64,000 nt of DNA from Phoronis australis. Taxonomy: Eukaryota; Phoronida; Phoronidae. Where the stretch lies: contig NMRA01000003.1 in assembly GCA_002633005.1 (NCBI GenBank), positions 2,740,686 to 2,804,685 of the forward strand, read 5' to 3'. The notes below the pieces were generated by a model. The model was not told where the DNA came from. It saw only the letters and a list, made by a program, of their open reading frames with translations, and did not search any database. Position numbers and translations under genes: made by a program. Shown one piece after another: positions 1-15,000 of this stretch. Each line of letters begins with the position of its first letter. Within the stretch, counting starts at the first letter, position 1.

Positions 1-1
1 C

Positions 2-3000
2 GCAAAAGTTGTGTTTTTCACGGTAGTTTTGTCAATCGTTGTCATTTCCGTATACGACGTGTTGACTAACTTCGAAGAAAACAATTGTCAGATGACCTGG
101 ATGTATGAATATCCTTCTTATATAGTAAGTGTTATCGGCAATGACCAATTATTGAAAGTAGTAACGCGCGGCTCAAGCTGTTTACCCTGGGCGGTGCCGG
201 TGTGGGTGTTCGGTTGTCGTCTGTTCCGCCGGCGCCGGGTCAATTTTGGGAGTAAACAGGGTCCACCGTCTCTGACTGGCTCCAATAGAGACAGAATCCG
301 GAAGTGCATTATGTCTCACACTGCTTGAAACATCAAAGTCACGTTGTTATTAGTACCTTTCCCATTTTGCGCATAGAGATTAGAGCCGAGGGACACTATT
401 AAAAACTACTCTTTAGAAGGCCGTTGTTGCCGTTATTTCCTTCTAACTCGAACAAACACTCCTATAATCAAACTTAGTAATGCATGCAGTGTTAAAAATG
501 GGCAACTGAACGAAGGAGTGCTCGAATAAAAAGTTTGATTACGGGTGTCAGTATTTGTTTGAGTTGGAAGGAATTAAATACATCGACGGCCTCCTAAGGT
601 GTCCTGCTGGCTCTACTCTATGGCTGTGCAAAAGGTACTTATAACAATGGAACTTTTAATCAGTGTGAGGCATAATTCACCGAAAAGCTTTTGGTGCGTA
701 AAGCTCCTGTACTAGGCAACACGTAGCATCTCGGTTGGCTGGATGGGGCTATAGGCTTATACTTCCAATCACTTTCTGTACTAATTTCGTCATGTGCACT
801 TAAACAAGGGGCAGGCAAAATTCGCTCACCGTCTAAGAGGTTTTCACATTGTCAAAAATACATTTTACTATTAAAGTTATCACTTAAAAAGCACTTACTT
901 TCTTCAACAATCCTATCTTCTTCCATACATATCTTCAATGAAGCATGTACGGGAATTAAGATGACTTTGGCGAAGAATTCCAACCCCACTTTTTTAGTTG
1001 CCTTAAACTTTTTCACTGCACGCGGTAACCATAATGTATTTCTACTGACATCGTGTGAGTTAGGCAAGGATTAGCGTGAGACTGGGTGAAGCGCGTGACG
1101 TGGCACGTGACACTTGCAAAATAGCATGGGAATACATCAGGTGGTCTTTGTAAAATTTGTGTCCCTTGGACTTTTTGTTCGTCAGCTGGCCAGATTTCAC
1201 GTAATTTCCTCAAAAGGGCACCCGATGAGGGAAGCTTGAGCAAACCGAAACAGATTTTCATGGATATTTTCAAGTTATGTTGACTAAATTGTATCTGAGT
1301 CGTGGTATGTGCTAATTATAACTCCATGTGCATACATGCATGTTTCATTCGATTTTATTTGCTTTATTTTGAGATGAGTAACTTTTTATTGGGATGTACT
1401 ATCGCTACTGTATGGCCTGTTCCTATACGAGGTTCATTTGTCAGAAGCTCCTGTAGGAGCTTCACCGTCTCTACTGGGGCTAGCTAGAGACAGTAGTCAC
1501 GGTTTATTTTGGGAGTAGACAGTACCACCGTCTCAAACAGTGTCAACTGGCCCCAGTAGAGATGTGGGACATCCTATAGGTCCTTCATACACCTGAAGCT
1601 TTTTTGCGAAGTATGCTTCGCACTGCTTAAACTATCAAAGCTATATTGCTTTAGTATAGGGAGACTTAAGGAGGCAGTTGATGTCTTTAACTCTTTCCAG
1701 CTCAAACAAATACTCCTACAATCAAACTTTTTTCAAACAGTCCTTTCAGTTGCTGAAATCAGCAACTGGCCATTTTTACATTGCTTGTGCTAGGAGACAT
1801 GATGTCATATCTTACCTAGTAAAAAATGAAAGCTTAAAGAGTTTACAAAGTACACTTAAAAATGAAACAGTTAATGAAAACCAGAGACGAATTGCCAACT
1901 AACTTAACTACAACTTGTCTGAAGATCTCAAAAATACAAAGAACTTGTAAATTCTCATTCTTGCTCTGTACATCTTCACGTTGAAAAACCTTAGAGTATA
2001 GTATGATATCAAAGCTCTGCCACACTTACAAGGCATAGCTATTCAAGTGTAGGTCACATGCAAACGCATATGCAAATAGACTATAGAGCTGAATGCAAAG
2101 CACTGTGAACCCCGGTGACGCTCTGAACCAATGCAGGAACAGCAGTAAATGAGAACAGTCTTCTAAACAGCGTGTTGAATTATAAACCCTCTTTCTTTTA
2201 CTTTCCAGCCAGCCAAATTAAAGCAGTCTGTGCAACAGAGATTTCCACGTTATGGATTGTATCTGTACGGCGAGGGGTATGGACAGTCATATTGTCATTA
2301 AGCTGTTACGCTTACCTGCACTCTATATGTAACTTTCATTGTTACCACTAATTGGGTTAAAATTTAGTGATTCCATAGCTTTTTAAAAACTAAGAATTTA
2401 CTATTGCTTGAACAGGACTTGGAATTTTTTCTTTTAAGAGATTTTCTTCTTTTTTGGTTTCAATTTCCTCTATTTGATTTCGAGTTTCCTCTTTTTTCGT
2501 CTCTTTTTCATCATTATTTTGACTTTATTCATGCAAAAACGTTTATTTCAGTTAAATTTTACAACACAAAAATATTTCCATCACATAAGCCTATTTATTT
2601 GTGGAGCGATACATCACCTGGAAAAAATTCCTCTTTTTTGTCATTGGTCATTCCAAGCCCTGTTTGATAAGGCTTGTCGTTAAAAACAACTTGTAAGCCA
2701 TCACGATCTGATCCCACGTCTAGAGATAATTTCTGTGTAAGAAATGATGTATGACCTATGTTAAAACATTTGTTGATCTAAATCAGAGTTTTTACAAAAT
2801 ATTGGTTCGTTATAGTTCATCAAACAATAGGAGATAAAGAATTAAGAGACCTACTTGTACATTCATGCATGGACATTTTTGTGTGAATTCTTTGATTATC
2901 CCACCAAACAACAACAATAGTCAGCAATTTGACAGCATGATGGCCGTAGAGAATTGACAAAAAGCAATGGGAAGTCATTTGGCACTGTCGTGCATTAAAC

Positions 3001-6000
3001 TACCCTACAAGAGTTCTGGATTCTGTCCACTCCCTACTCTACTGCCATCCAGTGACATGTCATACTTCATTTTGAGGCAACTATATCAAAAAATGACTAT
3101 TCATTAAATGAATCTTTATGAAAAACCATGTTACGTCCTGCAGTTGTAGTATGCTTTTAAAATTTCTTAATATTTTTTCAGGGCTTATGCAGAAAGAATT
3201 AGGTGAGTATTGCCAAAATCACTGTATTTTATTCTTTGTACTACGATTCAAGTGCATGTTGAATCATATGTTTTCATTCTATGTTATTGCTTTCGTGAAG
3301 TTGCATTTATCTATTATGAAGATCTCTTAAATATGACCAAATATTAATAAAATGCACGGGTTTTATCCATTTTTATGCGCCCGCATACTTATATGGGGGC
3401 GCATTATGTGTCATGGTAGCAAAGTCTGACAAACATTCATCGAAAAATGTTCTAACCTATTTAATCTGTGGCGAATTGAGAATTATCTTAATCAAAGGTA
3501 TGAAGTAACATACTGCATGTTAGAAGCCAGCTAGCTGTATGAAGACTATCATCAAAATACAGCTATGTACCACTGTGTGTTGAGCTCCAATAGACCCTGA
3601 ACTTTTGCACTGCCTGAGTAGTGGTGCTCAACAACTCGTCGTAGAACTTATATCAACATGTAGAGCTAACGACTGACTCACCTTGCGCGTTACAGCCGTC
3701 TCAGGAGATGATGACAGCTTTACAGCAGCAACATTTGTTCTGAAATTCAGTTTGCCGGCATTGAGCTACTAAAAACTTGTAATGAAGTGAAACCAGTTCC
3801 AGTAATTTGTTGTGATATGTATGCAACCTCGTGGAAGAACAATTGATTGAAGAATCAACGAAAAAGAAACTGGCCAATTGGTGGCACAATCTTTCATGGC
3901 ACTGAAGGCCGACCCTGAATATCGCTCCGCAACTTGGCATGACAGTGACAGTAAAACGAACGCCAATTTTTGCATCACTGATAAATAATTTAGTTTAATC
4001 AAGGAAGAGAGTAATTTTTAAGGACAATAATTTTGTGTCAATTTTTATTTGGCCAGTTTTTTACCCACATCAGTGCAAACTAACTGCATAATATATGATA
4101 GTCTAAAAATCTGAAAATCAAGAAATGTGACAAACCTTACATATTCAAAACAATTATTTCAGCAACTTCCATCTCTCAGGAATACCTGTCTTGTTCATAC
4201 CTGGAAATGCTGGCAGTTATAAGCAAGGTAAGTCTACAAGTCTACCCTTGTCAGGCTGTAGCATTTAACATAGTCTCTCCCTTGCTACATGTCGACATTT
4301 CACTCTTTGAGAGCCCTGGCTGCTCATCACTTTATGGTCTTTACATAAACAGTTCAGGAACTTAGGTTTTCATAACAACATATTTTCAGTCCATATTTCT
4401 TTTCAAAAGATCTTTCGTTACTTTTAACGTCTTTAAGTATTTTTTTCACGATTGATCTCATAGTCTGCTTTGAAGTCAGAAAGCAACTTGAATGGCTGTA
4501 CTTTCTTTTACATCAATTTGTGTATTATTTCCTTTGTGTAGTGAGGTCTCTTGGCTCTGTTGCTCTGAGGAAAGCTGAAACATTCAGACAAGGCCTCCAC
4601 TTTAACTATTTTGCTGTGGACTTAAATGAGGTAACTCATCCTTTTAGTAAGATAGGTCAAGAGGTCATGTAGAACATGGTTTTCTATTGGCTACCCTTTA
4701 GGTCAAGAGGTCATGTTGAACATGGTTGCTTATTGGCTACACATATAAATATTGTCATGAACCATGCAATTTACCTTTGTTTGATACTGGGATTATTGGT
4801 TATTTTTGTTTTAAAATGGGTTGGTAATGAGTTTAGTCATTTTCAACTTGACAAATATAGCCTCACAATGTCAGCATTGGTGGAACATGTTCATGTGTGC
4901 ACTCATATACTCAACTGTCATTTTACAGGAACTGTCAGGTTTGTTTGGTGGAGTCCTGCAGGAACAAACAGGTACAGTGGTCATTGTTTGATGATGTCAT
5001 GGAGTATGGCACAATGTATGTGTTGGATAACTTTTGTAATATAATGAAGACTTGACCCATAGTGTAGATGACACCTACTGTCACCTGGGTGATGGTTTTT
5101 GCCTACTGCGTGGAATGGGCTTGTCCGAGGTTGGCCTAGATACTGTGTCAGAAATTCATTTTTTTTTTCATCGACATGAAGCAGGCAGTAAGAGCTCTGT
5201 CGGATGCATGCGACTGTCATGTGATGTTCTTCTGGAGTTTCAGTCTATGTTTTGTCAAATCCTTGTTCTAGAATTTGTCCACGAATGTGTCAAACACATT
5301 TTGACGCTTTACAAGAAAGTCAGAAGCCCTCCCTCTAGTGTCGTCATTGTCGGTCATTCTATGGTGAGTCACATCATCTTCATTAGTAAATACAGAACTT
5401 GTCAGTTATCTTATTTCAAGGATAAAATAGTGTCTCAAGCCAACGTAAGCATTAAGTCAATGTACAAGTTAAATTGTTAATTGATCATTACTCAAATCTT
5501 CTTTCAGATGTGCCAGCAAACTTCAATCTATATTAAGTTTGACATTTTGAGCACAAGACTAGCTGTGGCTCACATCTGCACTTGATTCTACTTTAATTTG
5601 TTTTCTCAGGGGGGTGTGATTGCCCGAGGCCTGTTCACGCTGGCTGACTTTGACCCCCAGCTGGTTCACACCATCATCACTCAGGCCACACCTCACCAAT
5701 CACCAGGTAGGTCAGGGGTCAAGTCTGTAGTATTTATTCATTACTAACATGCAGACAGTGGAAATGAATGTTTTCATGATTCTGTGATTCTGGTAATGTT
5801 TGTCTCAACAATTGACCTTTCGCAAGCTCCGCCCCCTTGCGAAATGTCGACAAACAAACAATAGGTTTTACCTGGCAACGTGTAAAATGGCGGCTTGGAA
5901 ACCAAGATGTGTCAAGAATGCTGCGTTCTGATTGGTCACTTAAGCCGTCACTCAAAGTCCTGGCGATCGGTCAATTTTGGTAGCTTTTGTAACTTGAGCC

Positions 6001-9000
6001 CAGCTGGAGGTTCCACATTTAATTCATTCATCAGAATTATTATTGTTGATAAATATTTCGATGGTTGATGAAGTTTGTGAAAATAAGATTTTCTATACTC
6101 CCTTTATAAGGAGTTGTGAGTTTGGCAGGTCAAAGGGTCATCTTTGCTTGCGTTACAATTTCTTGTTTGTGTTGGTCATGGCATTTTCATGTTTGAGGTG
6201 TATGTATTGTGAAATAACAACTTCTAAAAGGATATCAAACCTGGTTTTGGCTTATAAACAGAGATTCACAGCAACATTCCCAAGCAGTCATCTAAAACAA
6301 ATAATGCTCTGTCTGTAACCTTCCTAAGTCAGTTTAACGGGCAAGTGTGGGTCACACGTTAGGCGAGTTACATGACAATCGTAGGAAAAGGTCACCCAGC
6401 AAGAATCATAATATTCTGTCTGTTACACAGTGAGTATGCACTTTTAGTTGAATTATATTTGTATCACTCAGGTGAAGGTGTTTTAGCGACAGACAGAACA
6501 AGGATTGGTTGAAATTGCCAAATCAGAGTTTAGTAGCCCTTTAAGAAGACTCTGAGGTAATTTCTGCCATGTTTACCCAATGAATGTGCACTATTCCTTG
6601 AGACATCCTCTGTTATTTTATTCTTTATGTCTGTATCACAGTGATCCCTCTGGACTACAGCATTAATGACTACTACAGTCGTGTGAACGCACACTGGATG
6701 GAGAATGGGACCACAACTCTCAATCATGTGACTGTGTTCTCCACTGGAGGTGGCTACAGGGACCTCCTGGTGAGGTCTGGGCTTACATCAGTGCAACAGG
6801 TAAGTTACCATGGTGCCATAACAAACGTGTAGTCTGTGAAATTGTGTCCTTTTCATTTGCACATTAACCTGTCCCAAGACTTCAGAGTTGGGACAAAGGA
6901 GGACTTTCGGAATGCCATTAAGTTTTCTTAGTTTTGATTCCCTTAAGTTTTTATCTGCTAGTCTGTAGATATGTGGATACATATTGCCGTCATTTCTGTT
7001 GGGACGTCTGGCGCCCACTGTTGTATCTCCAAAACCCATGAGAGGATCTTTATGAAAGTTGGTGGATGTGTTTCTATGGATATGACGATGCATGGCAGTG
7101 ACGTTTAGATGGATCTGACTTCTGATGTAACCCCTAATGGCAATTTTAATATTTTACGTTTGCCTCAGTCTGTATCTTTGGAGTTCCTTGTTGGATTTTC
7201 ATGAAATTTGGCAAATAGGTTTGGTGGAGTTAACCTATTCTACACTACCTTTTTATGCGCCCACATATTTATATGTGGACGCATTGTGCCGTCATCTCCA
7301 TCCGTCTGTCCGTCCGTCCGTCCGTCTGGGCGGCGTCCGTCCGGCGTCCGCTGCTCTATCTCCAAAACCCTTTGACATACGTTCATGAAATTTGGCACAT
7401 ATGTTCCATTCATGAATGGGACGGCATGTGCAATCTTTCGGACGGATCCGACTACCGGTGTGCCCCCTAGTGGGAATTTTAGTTTTTTACGCTTACCTTT
7501 GTATCTTCAAGTCCTGAACGGATTTTCATGAAATTTTGTATGTAGGCACCTATTAGTGAGATGACGCTATCCTCCCGTTTTCAGATGGATTTGACATAAT
7601 TTGCGCCACCTAGTGGCCATTTTTAGTGTTTTCAAGTCTGTTTTTGTGCGTCCACCCCTTTATCAACCAAACCGCTCAAAGGATGATTGTGAAAATTGGC
7701 ATGTATATGCTTACTACGTAGAGGACAGTTGACGATGATTTTCCGACGATTTCAACTACTGTGGCGCCTCCTAGTGGCAGTTTTGTTATTTTGCGCCTAT
7801 GGCTGTATCTCCTAAACCGTTCGCAGGATCTTTACGAAATTGTGTAAGTATATTTATATGATGTTAATAACGGAAGATGATGACCTTTGGACGGATCCAA
7901 CTACCGGTGTGCCCCCTAGTGGCAATTTTAATTTTTTTACGCTTACCTTTGTATCTTCAAAAGTCCTGAACGGATTTTCATGAAATTTGGTATGTAGGCA
8001 CCTATTAGTGAGATGACGCTATCCTCCTGTTTTCGGATGGATTCAACATAGTTTGCGCCACCTAGTGGCCATTTTTAGTGTTTTCGAGTCTGTTTTTGTG
8101 CGTCCACCCCTCTATCAACCAAACCGCTCAAAGGATGATTGTGAAAATTGGCATGTATATGCTTACTACGTAGAGGACAGTTGACGATGATGAGCCTGTA
8201 TTTTTGCGTCCACCCCTTTATCAACCAAACCGCTCAAAGGATGATTGTGAAAATTGGCGTATATGTGCTTACTATATAGAGGACAGCTGACAATGATTTT
8301 CAGACGATTTGGACTACTGTGACGCCTCCTAGTGGCAGTTTTTTTTTTGTGCCTATGGCTGTATCTCCTAAACCGTTCGCAGGATCTTTATGAAATTTAA
8401 TAAGTGTATTTATATGATGTTAACAACAGACGGTGACGATTTTTGGACGGATCCGCCTACCAGTGTGCCCCCTAGTGGCAATTTTATTTTTTTACGTTTA
8501 CCTCTGTATCTTCACAAGTCCTTAACGGATTTTCATGAAATTTCGTATGTAGGCACCTATTAGTGTGATGACGNGCCATAACAAACGTGTAGTCTGTGAA
8601 ATTGTGTCCTTTCCATTTGCACATTAACCTGTCCCAAGACTTGAGAGTTGGGACAAAGGAGTACTTTCAGAATAAAGTTTTCTTAGTTTTGATTCCCTTA
8701 ACTTTTTATCTGCTAGCCTGTTGATATGTGGATACATATTGCCGTCATTTCTGTTGGGATATCTGGCGCCCGGTGTTGTATCTCCAAAACCCATTAGAGG
8801 ATCTTTATGAAAATTAGTGGATGTGTTTCTATGGATATGGCGACGCATGGCATTGAGGTTTAGATGGATCTGACTTCTGATGTAACCCCTAGTGGCAATT
8901 TTAATATTTTACGTTTGCCTCTGTATCTTTGGAGTTCCTTGTTGGATTTTCATGAAATTTAACAAATAGGTTTGTTGGAGTTGACCTATTCTACACTAGC

Positions 9001-12000
9001 TTTTGACCATTTTTATTATTTTCGAGTCTGTTTTTGCATCCACCTCTCCTCTGCCAAGCTGCTCGAAGGATCATTATAAAAATGAGCAGACGTGTTCCTG
9101 GTGAGAAGACGTCTGCTGACATTGGACAGGTGTGGCCACTGTGCCATCCCATTGTTTGCAGTTTTGTTTTTTGCAGTTACAACTGTTTCTCCTTATCCAC
9201 TTGCGGGATCTTTGTGACAGTTTGTGATTTTCTATCGGGACTTTCCATAGATAAGCCCGTGGGGGTGTATTCGGAAAATGAAAAGTTTCAGGCATTTCAG
9301 TAACACCAAATAAATGCCCGGGCGTTTATTTGGAAAGGGGGAGCGTGTAAACAGACAGTCATAGCCTCAGCTGATATGAAAATATCAGCGATTATGTGCA
9401 TAAAACTGTGCTTTTTAATTTTAAGTTAATAAATACATAGTTCGCTAACACTTTGTGCACTTTCATAAATGGTTAAACTGAATTTGTGGCTAAAAGTTGA
9501 TGCTGAGTAGACTTCCTCACTATCTGGACACTTTGACATTAGAAGTTGTAACACCAAAAAAGCCCATAGGCATTTATTCGGCATACTTATCGGGTAGGCT
9601 TTAGTCCACTGAACTATCAAGTCCACTGCCTGATTACAGAAATCCAGTTAAACATGGCATTAATTTGTTATCAAGATCTGTTTTCACCTTTTACTTGCTG
9701 TTTTAAGAGAAATCAACATTTTGTCCAGTTCTTATAGAACACAATCGGCTTGTTTACTCTGCCTAGTTCTCCCACATTCGAGTACACAAGTGCTGTGCAT
9801 GCACAGCTGGTACATGTAACTGTGGACAAAGGCAGTAATTCAAAGCATGTTCCTTAATACCTGCTGTTTTTGTTGCAGATTGTTGCTGACAACAGGTCTG
9901 TGTCTTCAGTCACTATGTCTATTCCAAGAGCGTGGGTCTCCGCTGACCATCTGTGCATTGTATGGTGAGTCCTCTTGGCAGTCCGCTGCAAAACAACTTG
10001 ATGTTTTTGTTTACTCTTCTCATATATACCTTAGTTTAGAGTTTCAATGAGAATTGTTTCACATGACCTCAGACTAAAGTGATAATTACATCTTATGTTC
10101 CTGCACTCTGGTACTAAAACTTAAGCAGAGCATCTGGTGTACTCCTGGCCCATTACTATATGTTAATGGCCTCCCAGAGGGACTGACGTACAGCAAAATG
10201 GAGTGACTTCCCTGGGCGCATTTATCACATCGACAGTGTAAGACATTAGTTGCACCTTAACCCTGTTTTTTCTTCAAGTGAAACTTGCACGCTAATTCCT
10301 TATCTCTGTGATTTTTGGCCAAATTAGTTAGAACAACATAAGATGAGATGTGAATATGAAGTAGGTTGAAAATTGCCAAATGTTTTTAAGAATGAGTTTT
10401 GTGGTGAAAATGATCTGCCGCTAATCACTGAACCGTGTCTAGTGAAGTATCGTGATGTGATGCTGTGGAATAACACGGCATGTTGCGGGCTATGTGAGCC
10501 CGCGAGGTACATCATTAGTGCAAAGATCACCTATTTGCAGATTTTTTTGTTTTCACATTTACAACTGCACTTTGTTTAACATAGACTGTGGTAAAATAGC
10601 ATTGTCGGTTAGTTCTTGCTATACATTAACATTGTTAGGAGCATGCAAATATGTATTTAAATGGTCTACTATTGTGTTCTTTGAGTCAATTCGAAATCCA
10701 AAGGCTATGAAAGTTTTATGTAAATTTTGAAAAGCACTCCTGCTACTTTCAGAATCGTGTTTGGTTCACACAGATATTTATGCATTGTAAGCAACCATCC
10801 TGAACTGTGTACAGCTATCTTGACCTGTGTAAATAATCTTGAACTGTTTACCTCCATCTTGAAGTGTGTGCAATCATCTTGACCTGTGTACCGCCATCTT
10901 GAACTGTGTACAGCAATTTTAAACAGTTATTCACCTCTCACTATACTCACCCGCTGTGAATCTTAGATTACACTTACTGCTTGCATTGGGCTTGACATGT
11001 GGCCTGTGCACGTCTGTTGCTATTCAGGTATCGGACAGCCTGCAAAGTTTTTTTTTACTGCTTGTAACCGTCACAACTATTCTATTCTTCTCACATCATA
11101 TACAGCTCTCACATTACTCTTCTGTTCTCTTCAGGTGTAATGAGTTTGTGTTGGCCACCAAGAGAGCCATGTTTGACCTAATTGATGTCAAAACTGGACA
11201 GATTACTACGGACCCCGAGTACAGGGTGCGCGTGTTCCAACATCATTTCCACCACAATCCGGGCTACGCATTCACTTTTGATCCACCCAGTAGTGTTGGT
11301 CTGAAGAGCATTAAATGGGAAGTTAAGGACCAGTTACAATGGAGCTTCACAAGAGACGAGGTAACAGGAGTGAGAAAGATGCGAAGGAGATTATCTGTCG
11401 TGATCAAATATTTTGAAACCACTATAAACCATGTTGTTGAGTCACTAAGAACTATCGTCACAGGAGGTGTTCTTCCACATCATCGTTGTCTATTATCATT
11501 TGTTTGATTTTAAAATCAAAAATAAAATGTCTGCAGCTCCCCCTATTGTCCATATTGCTTCAGCACCTGACAAGTAATTTGGTGATCCGTCTCCAACTGA
11601 AAGCAGTTCTTTTCAAGCTCTTATCTCAGTATGGAAAATGAGTTTTATAATTCGTGATAAGTGGCTTCAATCACATGTTGTCATTTGAAAGAAGGCAAAA
11701 GTTTATTGCACATTTAACATTTAAGATTTTGTAGTCTCTGTTGATCAGTCATGAAGAACCTGTGCTGAATAAGCATCTCACAGGTGTGTACTGCACATTA
11801 GCCCTATTCCGTTAGGCTCTTGGGCTCTCTACCATGTGATACATTCACACTCCCTGCTTGCATGCCCTTCGACCTGCTGTCACTGTTTATTTCACTGTTA
11901 ATTTCGCTTTCACCTATTGCTTGATGATGAGACATGTGGTCTCGAAATACAGCAACTATTTTGACTTGTTTGTCCGTTATGTCTCTTTGTGTTTCGCCTC

Positions 12001-15000
12001 GTAACTGCACGTAGACAGGAGATTGTATGGAGACTACGAGCGAGTATATATTAATTAAACTGTCCAACAAAAAGTAGGTCTACAGTCGCGCCTTCTACCA
12101 AGTTTTTGTCAATGAAGGACTGCTACCCAACTATACTGATATTTAACTTTATGAATCGTTAGATCTGTTTTACATAATTCTGCAATATGTTGTGTTACTG
12201 GTATTTCTAGATTAAGAAAACAAGATACTTGGTAGTTCCTGTCGTTCAAGGCTTGAGCTTTGTTGCTGTGACAACCATTCCTGGAGATACTTGGATAGTT
12301 GGCTGTATTGATGGTGAAAATATTCAACAATGGTATAACTCTTGATGAATTTTATTTGATTTATGGTTTTCATGACCAGCATTTTTTGCCTCATGTTACA
12401 AGGCTTAAGTTGTCATCATTAGGTTGCGTGAACCTATAAAAACAAGCTATCATTTTCATCCAAGACGCACTGTATGGCCACTTTTCATTCGACAATGAAC
12501 TGTTGATTTTATCATAAACTTGATTTTATTGGGACTTGTCAATCATAAATATAATAAACTACATTTAGGGAAATGTGAGGCTGTTACGAGATGCTTCCAG
12601 TGATGAAATAATAACTGGTGACGTGTTCACTAATATGTGTGTAATGAAAATAACGTCAGCCACATTGTTTGTAATTTTAGTGCTTGTATCAATACCAATG
12701 TCTGTTTTACATGATGTGTTCTGATCCTCCCAGTTCTGAAGGTGTAAACTTATCACCGATAACCAGGCTTATTGCTCCTGCCAAACTGGGCCGAAAGGTA
12801 AGTCTACTGCTTCTGTCTGCCAGGGTGTCTGCCAGCTGTTCTGATACTCACTGCTGCGGTGACTTTGACTATGATCTAAAATTATTTAATATGTAATGTT
12901 TATAACAGAAATTATAATAAGCTAACATTTTTCCTGCAGTGTGGCAATTTACTTTCATCACAGGATGTAATATCACTTGATTGTAATTTTTTGTAAACTT
13001 AACGAGCACTGGATTGGTATTGGTTAAGTATGATTCAGTCTTGGGTTTCTTTCTTAATTATTTTGCTAATTGTGTTATGCACTGGTCATGTGGTATTTAT
13101 GTTGGTTGTTACTAACTCCAGATGATTGTTTTAAACGAAGAAGACCTCCTAGACTTCACCCACCTGTTGATTTCAGTACCAGTGTCTCGTACAAAGGTAA
13201 GTGTTCTGGTACACATCTGAGAAATGTTAAAGATGCAATGTTATATGGCACAAGGCCACGCCTTGTTGTAGAATGACCTGTGTCATTTTCTTTAAACTAG
13301 AAAAACATTTTGTTCATGTGTGCCCCTGAATAGAATGCATGTTTAGAATGTATCATTTGATAATTATTTGTGAAATATTGTGTTGAAAATTTCTTGAATT
13401 CTTTGTTTCTGTTCCTCAGGTGGAAATATCAGCCGAGTTGTTCAACATGACTGAGCGTACCGTGACTTTCCACGCGCCAGGGTTCTGGAGCAGTGTGTTT
13501 GCTGGTCCAGTCAGCCTCATCTCTCCGGGTCATGTTATTCCTGTCACCCAACCAGGGGCCATGTTCTACAATATAACTGTTGCGGGCTTAGGCAATATCT
13601 GGCAAGCCATTCAAGCTAGACTAGTGTCAACAGAGTGTAGCCAGGACACTCGATTGAGTAAGGAACGTTTATAGTTTTTGACTCCCAGAAACATTGCAGT
13701 TTCCTTTATTCATTGCTAATACTTTTGTTTAAAGGATACTAATCCCTGTTGTGATGATTTCAACCAATCCTGGTTCTGTTACTTGTTAATGCATCATTGA
13801 CATCAATCTTCAAAGGAATCAACTAAATACTCCCTATCTGACAAATTGAATATTGGGTCCTTGGTGGGTGGCTTCTTGTTGTGTAATTTGCTAAATGTGT
13901 AGGTCATGCTTGCACGGCCGTTTACTGCACTTTGTAAGGAGTTTTCAATTTTTCCTCCTAACTTTTGAGAGTTGTCATGGGCTACAGAGCACTATTTTGT
14001 TTCAGAGAACTGGATGGGACAGTCGCTTTTAGTGTCTGTTAATAGGCCAAAACCGGGCTTGGTATCCTTTTAATTAAGTGATTTTTGCCACAAAACAGCA
14101 AGTTTAACAAGTATATCACCATCAATTGATCTCTTTCGTACATACATCATGTGTCATTACAGATGTGGTAGATGGCAGTCTGATGACCTTGTCAGTTCCT
14201 TGGAATATGGAGGATGTTACATCTTACTCAAGGTATTCACAAAAGAGGTCATTGTTTCCTTAGCACTGATCTGGGCTGTGTTCCTTGGATGCAAGAAACT
14301 TGCAAAGATGCAAGATGACACAAGTCTTTGTGAGATGTTACCATGCATTACTAGTGAAGCATGTGATTACACTAGCTTTACTGGCGAGTGTCTTGTGCCT
14401 ATGGAATGCTGCCCAGACCGCCACCTGTGGGTACTTTTATAAACATCTGTTAGTTCATCTGGAAGATTTATGGTGTTTTGACAAACCTAATCTTGTTGTA
14501 CTTAAAATCATGATACCAAGCAATGGGACATTATAATGTTTTAGGGTCTAATTAGTGCATTACTCGACTCCTTGTGTCACAGGCACCCAGTGTGGTTGAG
14601 TTACATATTGTTTTCATTATTATAAAAATTGGACAATTTGTTTCATCCAATGATAATGAGAATGCATCAACTACTTGGTAAGCTCCTGTGAGTTTATTTC
14701 TAAAACTCTAGTTTTCAGATTTTGAAGTCTTATAGCCACATTCTGAAATACTATGATGTCACTCTGATTCTTTGGTATTCACCCACAATTTTGCTCATTT
14801 TAGGACTATTATCTAGCTCCTGCTTATGGTTATTTTACATCAAAATTAGTTGATCTTTCACCTTTCTAATTTCAATAAGTTCTGCGACATTTTCTCTGCA
14901 TTGAATTGCAGTCCTGTATCAAAAATTAGACAGACTACTTCAGAATGGGGTGGACTACATTGTTTTTTAGTTGTCAATCTCTGCGCAGGGCCCGGGGCTA

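Larger units (their letters stand above)
4163..6799 (+). other. PGAP1: PGAP1 alpha/beta-hydrolase (lipase) core, exons 4-9
   Basis: These six exons encode the catalytic core. Exon 4 has GIPVLFIPGNAGSYKQ, the oxyanion-region loop. Exon 5 has VRSLGSVALRKAE, exon 6 GLFGGVLQEQT and exon 7 FVHECVKHILTLY. The nucleophile elbow GHSMGG is split exactly across the junction of exons 7 and 8 (ATG at 5361-5363, GGG at 5610), with the GxSxG serine in exon 7. Exon 8 continues VIARGLFTLADF and ends in ITQATPHQSP. Exon 9 carries the stretch ending GGYRDLLVRSGLTSVQQ. All residues expected for an active enzyme in this part are present, so I see no sign of a pseudogene. Confidence 0.93.

Noticed and set aside
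4676-5044. 122-residue open frame over PGAP1 exon 6
   Set aside because: Its frame is not the PGAP1 frame, and it starts in a 46-bp duplicated intron segment.
7255-8573. CRISPR-like or satellite array from the regular CTAGTGG spacing
   Set aside because: The host is a eukaryote, the monomers are diverged along their whole length, and complete copies with defined ends occur in both orientations, so it is a dispersed element.
10956-11507. 183-residue open frame taken as one protein
   Set aside because: Only 11135-11360 is PGAP1 exon 11. The flanks are intron read-through past clear AG and GT borders.
12684-12733. Earlier start of PGAP1 exon 13, where one frame gives a PGAP1-like ACIN motif
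   Set aside because: No phase joins it to exon 12 without a stop. The CCTCCCAG acceptor at 12733 gives CSEGVNLS in phase, matching the family.
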